Assembly: GCA_964418425.1 (NCBI GenBank)
Contig: CAYQLT010000029.1
Coordinates: 1-29,837, forward strand
Source of the DNA: CAYQLT01 sp964418425
Lineage (GTDB): Bacteria > Bacillota > Limnochordia > Limnochordales > Geochordaceae
Length of the DNA: 29,837 nucleotides
Direction: 5' to 3'
Made by a program: the position numbers and the translations under genes. The notes below the pieces were generated by a model. It was given only the letters and a program-made list of their open reading frames with translations. It was not told the DNA's origin and did not search any database. The first letter of the stretch is position 1; every line of letters starts with the position of its first letter. Positions 14,596-20,562 of this stretch are shown piece by piece.

Positions 14596-15870
14596 TTACG
14601 CCGTGCCCTGCGCGCCCTTCAAAAGCTGGCGGCGCAGCAGGTCCAGGGCCGCCCGAGCTGCCCGCACCTTGATGGCCCGGCGGTCGCCACCGAACAGATG
14701 CCGCTCCGCGACGGTCGCCCAGGGCAAGGCGGCGGCCACGTAGACAAGCCCCACCGGCTTTTCGGGCGAACCCCCGGAAGGGCCGGCGATCCCCGTGATG
14801 CCTAAACCCACGTCCGCCTCCGCCGTCCGGCGAACCCCCTCCGCCATGGCCCGGGCGCAGGCCTCGCTGACGGCCCCATGGGCTTCCAGGACCGCGGGCT
14901 CCACGCCCAGCCGGCGCACCTTCGCCCCGTTGCTGTAGGCCACCACCGTCTCCAGCAGTACCCGGGAGATCCCGGGGATGTCGGTGAGCGCGTCGCTCAC
15001 GTTTCCGCCTGTGCACGACTCGGCGATGGCCAGCGTCAGGCCCCGCTTCTCCAGAAGCTCGGCCACCACACCTTCCAGCGTGGCGTCGCCGACTCCGTAG
15101 CAATACAAGCCCAGGCGCTCCCGCACCGCCTGCTCGACGGGCTCCACCAGCGCCCGGGCCCGCTCTTCGTCGGCCGCCGCGGCGGTGATGCGCAGGCTCA
15201 CCTCCCCCACCCCCGCGTAGGTGGCCAGGGTGGGGTTGCTCTGGGAAGCGATCAGGTCCCTCAGGCGGTCCTCCAGCGCCGCCTCCCCGATACCCGTGAA
15301 GCGCAACACCCTGGAGTAAAACACCTGCCCGGCCCCCGCCTGTCGGGCCCTGTCGGCCAGGTGCGGCAGGACCCACCCGTCCACCATAGCCGTCAGCTCG
15401 CCGGGTGGCCCTGGCAGCGCGATGAGGATCTTCCCCGACCCCTCCCACAGAAAGCCGGGGGCGGTGCCGACCGGGTTGGGGATGATGCGGGCGCCTTGGG
15501 GCACAAGGGCCTGCCGGCGCTGCCCAGGGGTCATGGGGCGCCCGATTCGGCGAAAGTACGATTCCACATGGCTGAGGGCCTCAGGGTGCTCTTGAAGCCC
15601 GACGCCGACCACCGAGGCAGCCACCTGCCGGGTCACGTCGTCGTCCGTCGGGCCCAGGCCCCCCACCAGCAGCACCACGTCCGCCCGTTCCAGGGCGAGC
15701 GAGACCGCCTGGACGGCCCGGCGCACGTTGTCGCCCACCGTCTGGCGAAAGTAGCAGGCGACGCCCACCTCGCTCAGCCGGCGAGCCAGGTACGTGGCAT
15801 TGGTGTCCACGATCTGCCCCAGCAGCAGCTCGGTGCCGATGCTGACGATCTCCGCGGTGAGCCCCCTCAC
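14596..15870 (-). CDS. cinA: Competence/damage-inducible protein CinA
   Basis: Two-domain protein of 424 aa. The N-terminal MoaB/MogA-like domain (COG1058) starts AEIVSIGTELLLGQIVDTNA and has VGGLGPTDDD; in characterised homologues it is an ADP-ribose pyrophosphatase. The C-terminal domain (from ~residue 265) carries AIAESCTGG and GITGIAGPSGG, the PncC type nicotinamide-mononucleotide amidohydrolase, so the protein probably recycles pyridine nucleotides. The start is GTG at 15870 with GGAGGT six bases upstream, overlapping the FtsH-like gene's stop as GTGA. Proximity of cinA to recA is classic (in Streptococcus they form one competence operon). Confidence 0.96.
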   Translation of the reverse strand: MRGLTAEIVSIGTELLLGQIVDTNATYLARRLSEVGVACYFRQTVGDNVRRAVQAVSLALERADVVLLVGGLGPTDDDVTRQVAASVVGVGLQEHPEALSHVESYFRRIGRPMTPGQRRQALVPQGARIIPNPVGTAPGFLWEGSGKILIALPGPPGELTAMVDGWVLPHLADRARQAGAGQVFYSRVLRFTGIGEAALEDRLRDLIASQSNPTLATYAGVGEVSLRITAAAADEERARALVEPVEQAVRERLGLYCYGVGDATLEGVVAELLEKRGLTLAIAESCTGGNVSDALTDIPGISRVLLETVVAYSNGAKVRRLGVEPAVLEAHGAVSEACARAMAEGVRRTAEADVGLGITGIAGPSGGSPEKPVGLVYVAAALPWATVAERHLFGGDRRAIKVRAARAALDLLRRQLLKGAQGTA

Positions 15871-17354
15871 ACTGCCACCTCCCTGGCCAGCCAGCGGCGC
15901 AGCTCCTCGCCGCTCACCTTCTCGGCCTCCGCCAGCATGGCTGCCGCCTTACGCAGCACCTCCCGCCGGCCCATCAGAAGCTCCCGCACCCGCTTTTCCT
16001 GGGCGGCGAGGAGGGCCGAGATCGTCTCGTGCAAAAGCCGAGGCGGGATGTTGTCCCGCGCCACCACTCCCAGCGGCGACATGCCCGCAAAGACCATCTG
16101 ACGGGCCAACTCACTGGCCTGGTCGATGTCGCTGAGCGCACCGGTGCTGCGCCCTTCCATCTCCAGCTCCTCGGCCACCGCCCCGCCGAGGGCGACGGCG
16201 ATCCGATCCTCCAGCTGGGAGGCCGTGTACAGGTACGAGTCCTCGGCCTGGGCGTGGCGCACATACCCCAGCGCCCGGCCCCGGGAGGTGACGGTCACCT
16301 GGGCCACCGATCCCGGTCGGAGGACCTCGGCGACCAGCGCATGGCCCGCCTCGTGCACCGCGATGCGGCGCATCTCTTCGGGCGTAGGACGGCGGTCCAG
16401 ACGCTCCCCCAGTATCACTTTGTCGATGGCCTCCTTGACGTCTTCCGCCTCGATCACGTCCCGTCCCGCCCGCAGCGCCGCGATGGCCGCCTCGTTGACC
16501 ACGGCCTCCAGGTGCGCCCCCGAAAAGCCAAACGTTTCCCGGGCCACCTCCTCCAGGCTCACCCCAGGCGCCAGCGGGCGGTTGCGGCAGTGGATCTGGA
16601 GGATCTGCAGGCGCGCCTCCCTATCGGGAAGCTCCACCCGCACCACTCGGTCGAAGCGGCCGGGGCGCAACAGAGCGGGATCCAGCAGGTCCATCCGGTT
16701 GGTGGCGCCGATCACCAGCACCCGGACGTCTTCGGGGCGCGCCATCCCGTCCATCTCCACCAGAAGTTGGTTCAGCGTCTGGTCATACTCCAGGTGGCTG
16801 GTGTGGCGGCCCCGCTGCCCGGCCAGCACCTCCAGTTCGTCCACGAAGATGATGGCCATCCGGCTCGGTCGCTGGCGGGCGAGGGTTCGAGCCCGGCGGA
16901 ACAGCTCGCGCACCCTCTGCGCACCCACGCCGGCGTACACCTCGATGAACTGGGAGCCGCTGGCCGCCAGGAAGGCGGCGTCGGTGTAGCTGGCCGCTGC
17001 CCGGGCCATCATGGTCTTGCCGGTTCCCGGGGGCCCGGCGAGCAGGATGCCCCGCAACGGGCGGATGCCGAGGCGGCTGACCCGCTCCGGCTGGCGGGCG
17101 AACTCCAACGCTTCTATAAGCTCCCGTTTGGCCATCTCCTGCCCGCCGATGTCCTGGAAGGTGAGGGGCTCACCGCAGGATGAACCGCCCTCCAGCACCT
17201 CAAACCGCCGCCCCACGATGCGGCCATCGGCCCCGAGGTACCGTATCGCCGCAAAGGCAGCTGCCACCACAAGAAGCGGCCACACCTCCAGGCCGTTTAG
17301 AGCCGCGAAGACCACCGCGGCCAGACCGATCCCCGCCAGCACTTCCCGGGTCAC
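15867..17354 (-). CDS. FtsH-like membrane AAA+ metalloprotease lacking the extracytoplasmic domain
   Basis: A 495-aa protein, much shorter than canonical FtsH (~610-650). Order: two closely spaced hydrophobic segments (~4-20 and ~24-39) with almost nothing between them; AAA+ module with Walker A GPPGTGKT (107-114), pore loop YAG (140-142, where canonical FtsH has FVG), Walker B IIFVDE (D172, E173) and second region of homology ATNRMDLLDPALLRPGRFDR (from 217); M41 protease with HEAGH (334-338) and a candidate third zinc ligand D409. All catalytic residues appear intact, so it should be an active ATP-dependent membrane protease of unknown substrates. It is a paralogue-like form rather than the housekeeping FtsH. 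GTG start at 17354 overlaps the preceding gene's stop by four bases. Confidence 0.9.
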   Translation of the reverse strand: MTREVLAGIGLAAVVFAALNGLEVWPLLVVAAAFAAIRYLGADGRIVGRRFEVLEGGSSCGEPLTFQDIGGQEMAKRELIEALEFARQPERVSRLGIRPLRGILLAGPPGTGKTMMARAAASYTDAAFLAASGSQFIEVYAGVGAQRVRELFRRARTLARQRPSRMAIIFVDELEVLAGQRGRHTSHLEYDQTLNQLLVEMDGMARPEDVRVLVIGATNRMDLLDPALLRPGRFDRVVRVELPDREARLQILQIHCRNRPLAPGVSLEEVARETFGFSGAHLEAVVNEAAIAALRAGRDVIEAEDVKEAIDKVILGERLDRRPTPEEMRRIAVHEAGHALVAEVLRPGSVAQVTVTSRGRALGYVRHAQAEDSYLYTASQLEDRIAVALGGAVAEELEMEGRSTGALSDIDQASELARQMVFAGMSPLGVVARDNIPPRLLHETISALLAAQEKRVRELLMGRREVLRKAAAMLAEAEKVSGEELRRWLAREVAV

Positions 17355-17944
17355 GTCGCGCCGACACCCTTTCCGGATACGGCCTGCAGGCCCTCGGTCC
17401 GGACGCTCACCGAAGAGGGGGCGTGCACCCCCGCCGGCCGGTGGATGATCTCATACAGGTACGAGTCCCCCCGCTGCAGCAACAGGTACACCGCCCGGTC
17501 ATCCACGTAAACCCGGCAGATGGGGATCCCCAGCTCGGCGCTTTGCGCATGCACCCGCTGCTCCATCTCCGTGAAGCTGCCCGAGGCGGCTCCTTCCTGC
17601 AGGGGGATCTGCAGGCGTCGCAGCGCCCGCAGAAGGCCGCCGTCGCGCCGGTCCACCAGCACCACTTCCGACACACGCCCCAACCGCCCGGACTCCGCCG
17701 CCCGCCGCAGTTGCCCCACCAGGCCGGGAACGTCCTCGACGGGCGCCACCTGCACCCAAAGCGTGCTGGCAGGCCCAGACTTCTCCAGCCAGGCGTCCTG
17801 CACCCCGGCCAGCGCCTTGACGGACTCGATGGCCGGGCCGGTCCGCAAGCTCATGTACCATCGCTGGGCCGCCACCATGGCGGAGAGGCTGAGTACGAAG
17901 GCGAAGGCCACCACCGGCCACCGCCAGGGTCCTCGCTTGAACAT
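17351..17944 (-). CDS. Hypothetical membrane-anchored protein upstream of FtsH-like protease
   Basis: I do not recognise a named family. The 197-aa protein has a short basic N-terminus (FKRGPWR), one hydrophobic helix at ~9-27, and a predicted mostly extracytoplasmic region with mixed alpha/beta character; the best-looking block is ICRVYVDDRAVYLLLQRGD followed by SYLYEIIHRP near the end. It has no Cys lipobox. It is the first gene of the operon with the FtsH-like protease, cinA, thpR, recA and recX, and its stop overlaps the protease start (GTGA), suggesting a partner or adaptor for the protease; that is inference. The ATG at 17944 lacks a good Shine-Dalgarno and lies seven bases after the U-tract of a terminator-like hairpin. 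GTG codons at position 11-12 are alternatives. Confidence 0.8.
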   Translation of the reverse strand: MFKRGPWRWPVVAFAFVLSLSAMVAAQRWYMSLRTGPAIESVKALAGVQDAWLEKSGPASTLWVQVAPVEDVPGLVGQLRRAAESGRLGRVSEVVLVDRRDGGLLRALRRLQIPLQEGAASGSFTEMEQRVHAQSAELGIPICRVYVDDRAVYLLLQRGDSYLYEIIHRPAGVHAPSSVSVRTEGLQAVSGKGVGAT

Positions 17945-17950
17945 ACCAGC

Positions 17951-17980
17951 AAAAAAGGGCCGCGACCGGTGGGCGGCCCT
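17951..17980 (-). terminator. Terminator-like hairpin immediately before the FtsH-like operon
   Basis: Minus strand: AGGGCCGC (17973-17980), nine-base loop, GCGGCCCT (17956-17963), then a run of six U. It is downstream of rimO and can end rimO transcripts. Because the operon promoter (18079-18107) is upstream of it, all operon transcripts from that promoter must pass it, so it could act as an attenuator. Confidence 0.82.
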
Positions 17981-18078
17981 CCTCGACCCCCAAACCCTTT
18001 ACCGCGGATGCGGCGACGGATGCTGACCGCGGACTCACGCGTCGGATGATCCGGCCATCCGGCGCCTGCGCACCCGGG

Positions 18079-18107
18079 ATTATACCACGGCGCCGTCCCG
18101 TTCCCAA
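18079..18107 (-). promoter_or_regulatory. Sigma-A promoter with extended -10 for the FtsH-like/cinA/recA operon
   Basis: Minus strand: -35 TTGGGA (18102-18107, 4 of 6), 17-bp spacer, -10 TATAAT (18079-18084, perfect) preceded by TGG, giving an extended -10. The -10 box includes the rimO TAA stop. Transcription should start near 18072, giving a ~128-nt leader with a CGGATG/CATCCG hairpin (18043-18061), a possible CCGCGG/CCGCGG stem (18002-18007 with 18027-18032) and finally the terminator-like hairpin. Confidence 0.78.
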
Positions 18108-19474
18108 ACCGCCCCGCCGACCCGCGAGGAACCGGCCGGCGGCTCGGCTGTCGCCAGGTAGTCGTACCCCCGAACCCCGGCGAGGCGGACTCGCACCAAA
18201 TCCCCGGGGCCGCCTCGGACACCCCGGATCCGGGTGATACCGTCCACCTCGGGCGCCTGATAGGGCGTGCGCCCGATCCAATGGCCCGGGCGCGAACCCC
18301 ACGGGCGTTCCAGCAACGCCCAGCAGGATGATCCTACCCGACGCTTCAGGGTGGAGGCCAGCAGCTCCTGCTGGTGGCGCAAGACGGCCCGGCGCCGGCG
18401 ACGCCTTTCTTTGGCGCTCACCGGCTCGCCGAGTTCGGCGGCCGGCGTCCCGCTTTCGCGAGCGTACTCGAAAACGCCTACGTGGTCGAAGCGAACTTCA
18501 CTCAGGAAATCCAGCAGCTCCTGCACGTCCTGCTCCCGCTCGCCCGGGAACCCCACGATGAAGGTGGTTCGCAGCGCCACGTCCGGCATGCGGGCCCGGA
18601 TGGCCTGGATCAGCTGTTCGTAGCGGGCCCGGCTTCCCCACCGTCGCATGGCCTGCAAAATGCGGTCCGACGCATGCTGCAGCGGGATATCGAGGTACGG
18701 GCAGACGGACGAAAGCTCCGCCATGGTGTCCAGAAGCTCCGGCGTCACGTGAGCGGGGTAGGCGTACAAAACTCGAATCCACCGGATGCCGGTGCGGTCC
18801 AGGCGACGCAGGAGGTCGGCCAGGGCGAGCCGCCCGTAGAGGTCCGCACCGTACATGCTGGTGTCCTGTCCGATCAGGACGACCTCGTGCACCCCGGCGT
18901 CCGCCAGCCGGCGGACCTCCTGTTCGATGGACTCCATGGGGCGGCTGCGGTAGGGGCCGCGGATGCGCGGGATGGTGCAAAAGGAACACGGGTGGTTGCA
19001 CCCTTCCGAAACCTTCACGTAGGCCATGGGGCGAGGCGTGGAAACCAGCCGTGGCAGCCGGTCGTGGTACAAAAACGAAGGCACCGGCTCGGCCATCACC
19101 ACCCGCTCGCCGGCCAGCACCCGCCGCACCACGCTCGCCACCAGGGGGATCTCCGCCGTGCCGATCACCGCGTCGGCTTCGGGGAGCCGGCGGGCGACCT
19201 CCTCGCCGTCGAACCGGCGAGGGAGGCAGCCGGCCACCACCAGCCGCTGCAGTTGCCCTTCTTCCTTCAGGCGGGCCAGCTCCAGGATCGCCTGCACCGA
19301 CTCCCGCTGCGCCGGCTCAATGAAGCCGCAGGTGTTTACGATAAGCACCTGCGCCTGGCGGCTGTCGCCGGTCAAGAGAAAGCCGGCCTCGGCCAGAAGA
19401 CCGGCCATCACCTCGGAGTCGACCAGGTTTTTCGCACATCCCAGCGATACGATGCCGACCCGGACTGCTTCCAC
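18080..19474 (-). CDS. rimO: Ribosomal protein S12 methylthiotransferase RimO
   Basis: Radical-SAM enzyme that adds a methylthio group to an aspartate of ribosomal protein S12. Domains: N-terminal methylthiotransferase domain with three cluster cysteines C13 (SLGCAKN), C49 (NTCGF) and C83 (AGCLPR); radical SAM core with C159-x3-C163-x2-C166 (EGCNHPCSFCTIPRIRG); C-terminal TRAM domain (~400-450). SLGCAKNLVDSE and GFIEPAQRES distinguish RimO from the tRNA-modifying MiaB. The length of 464 aa includes a ~20-residue tail beyond the TRAM domain. Start is GTG at 19474 with GGAGGG eight bases upstream. It is divergent from nuoA, with its own promoter and a structured leader. Confidence 0.96.
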   Translation of the reverse strand: MEAVRVGIVSLGCAKNLVDSEVMAGLLAEAGFLLTGDSRQAQVLIVNTCGFIEPAQRESVQAILELARLKEEGQLQRLVVAGCLPRRFDGEEVARRLPEADAVIGTAEIPLVASVVRRVLAGERVVMAEPVPSFLYHDRLPRLVSTPRPMAYVKVSEGCNHPCSFCTIPRIRGPYRSRPMESIEQEVRRLADAGVHEVVLIGQDTSMYGADLYGRLALADLLRRLDRTGIRWIRVLYAYPAHVTPELLDTMAELSSVCPYLDIPLQHASDRILQAMRRWGSRARYEQLIQAIRARMPDVALRTTFIVGFPGEREQDVQELLDFLSEVRFDHVGVFEYARESGTPAAELGEPVSAKERRRRRRAVLRHQQELLASTLKRRVGSSCWALLERPWGSRPGHWIGRTPYQAPEVDGITRIRGVRGGPGDLVRVRLAGVRGYDYLATAEPPAGSSRVGGAVWERDGAVV

Positions 19475-19502
19475 GCCCGCGGCCCTCCGGACGAGACACT
19501 CG

Positions 19503-19571
19503 CGGACGCCTGCTCCAGGCGGGCGACTTGCCCCGGACCCTAATCCAGGGTTACCAGGAAAGAGGCGTCCG
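19503..19571 (-). promoter_or_regulatory. Candidate structured 5' leader of rimO
   Basis: The 9-bp arms CGGACGCCT (19503-19511) and AGGCGTCCG (19563-19571) are perfect inverted repeats that would close a 69-nt domain in the minus-strand RNA. Inside lie two small hairpins, ACCCT/AGGGT (19537-19551, 5-nt loop) and GGGC/GCCC (19521-19533, 5-nt loop), giving a three-way-junction shape. CCTGG occurs three times. The 5' arm begins at the predicted transcription start. I do not recognise a known riboswitch class. Confidence 0.45.
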
Positions 19572-19577
19572 ACAGCG

Positions 19578-19607
19578 AATATACCGGGCCGGCCCCGCTG
19601 CCTGCAA
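19578..19607 (-). promoter_or_regulatory. Probable sigma-A promoter for rimO
   Basis: Minus strand: -35 TTGCAG (19602-19607, 3 of 6), 18-bp spacer, -10 TATATT (19578-19583, 5 of 6). Start of transcription predicted near 19571. The -35 box is only 14 bp from the -35 box of the divergent nuo promoter. Confidence 0.6.
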
Positions 19608-19621
19608 CGTCGGGCTCTTTC

Positions 19622-19651
19622 TTGACCCCCTTTTTGCGGGGTGTCTATAAT
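19622..19651 (+). promoter_or_regulatory. Sigma-A promoter for the nuo operon
   Basis: Plus strand: -35 TTGACC (19622-19627, 5 of 6), 18-bp spacer, -10 TATAAT (19646-19651, perfect). The spacer holds a small ACCCC/GGGGT inverted repeat (19625-19642) around a T-run. The ~45-nt leader has a TTCGCC/GGCGAA hairpin (19663-19677) just before the nuoA ribosome-binding site. Confidence 0.82.
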
Positions 19652-19702
19652 GTCGGTGGCCTTTCGCCGGGGGCGAAGCGGGGACGCGGTGGGGGGTTGC
19701 GG

Positions 19703-20056
19703 GTGAGCCCGTACATCGATGTAGCTGTCTTCCTGGTGACGGCCGTCCTTTTTGTGGGCATCACTTTGGGCTTGTCGTCACTATTACGACCTCACCGACC
19801 CTACCCCCAGAAAATGGAGATCTACGAATGCGGGCAGGCCCCCATCGGGGAGGCCCAGACCCGTTTTCACATCCGCTATTACGTCTTCGCCCTGGTGTTC
19901 CTCATCTTCGACGTAGAGACCGTCTTCTTGTACCCGTGGGGGGTGATATTCCGGGAGCTCGGCTGGTTCGGGCTGGCCGAGATGCTCATTTTCCTCTTCA
20001 TGCTGGTGGTGGGCCTCGTTTACGCCTGGAAGAAGAGGGTGTTGCAATGGCAGTGA
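19703..20056 (+). CDS. nuoA: NADH-quinone oxidoreductase subunit A
   Basis: Small membrane subunit (117 aa, three transmembrane helices) near the quinone site of respiratory complex I. The family signature is present: KMEIYECGQAP with C43 in the loop after helix 1, then RFHIRYYVFALVFLIFDVET across helix 2 and a third helix. GTG at 19703 is chosen because GGGGGG lies six bases upstream and the protein then begins at the usual point; earlier in-frame codons overlap the promoter. First gene of the nuo operon; its last ten bases overlap nuoB. Confidence 0.95.
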   Translation: MSPYIDVAVFLVTAVLFVGITLGLSSLLRPHRPYPQKMEIYECGQAPIGEAQTRFHIRYYVFALVFLIFDVETVFLYPWGVIFRELGWFGLAEMLIFLFMLVVGLVYAWKKRVLQWQ

Positions 20057-20556
20057 CGGCACCCCTTCCCATGGCCGCAGAGGTGACGCAGGCTCCCGGC
20101 GTGGTGCTCACCAGCCTGCGTAAGGTGATCAACTGGAGCCGCAAGTCGTCTCTGTGGTACATGCTGTTCGGCATCGCGTGCTGCGCCATCGAGATGATGG
20201 CGACCGGCGCGTCGCGATATGACTTCGATCGTTTCGGCATGATTTTCCGAGCTTCGCCCCGGCAGGCGGACCTCATGATCGTGGCCGGCACCGTCAACGA
20301 GAAGATGGCCGACGTTGTCAAGCGCCTGTACGACCAAATGGCCGAACCACGGTGGGTCATCGCCATGGGCGCATGTGCGGTCAACGGCGGGCCCTACTGG
20401 GGTTCGTACAACGTGGTAGACGGCGTGGACCTGGTGGTTCCGGTGGACGTCTACGTGCCGGGTTGCCCGCCGCGGCCCGAGGCGCTCCTGTTCGGCGTGC
20501 TCAAGCTTCAGGAGAAGATTGCCAGAGAAGGGCTGGAGGTCCCCGTCCGGGGCTGA
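20047..20556 (+). CDS. nuoB: NADH-quinone oxidoreductase subunit B
   Basis: Peripheral subunit carrying the terminal [4Fe-4S] cluster N2, which reduces quinone. The cluster ligands are visible: tandem C45-C46 in IACCAIEMM, C110 in GACAVNGG and C140 in VPGCPPRPEAL. FGMIFRASPRQADLMIVAGT is the conserved central block. At 169 aa the length is normal. ATG at 20047 lies inside the end of nuoA, with AGAGGG upstream, and six bases separate the stop from nuoCD. Confidence 0.97.
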   Translation: MAVTAPLPMAAEVTQAPGVVLTSLRKVINWSRKSSLWYMLFGIACCAIEMMATGASRYDFDRFGMIFRASPRQADLMIVAGTVNEKMADVVKRLYDQMAEPRWVIAMGACAVNGGPYWGSYNVVDGVDLVVPVDVYVPGCPPRPEALLFGVLKLQEKIAREGLEVPVRG

Positions 20557-20562
20557 GAGAGC

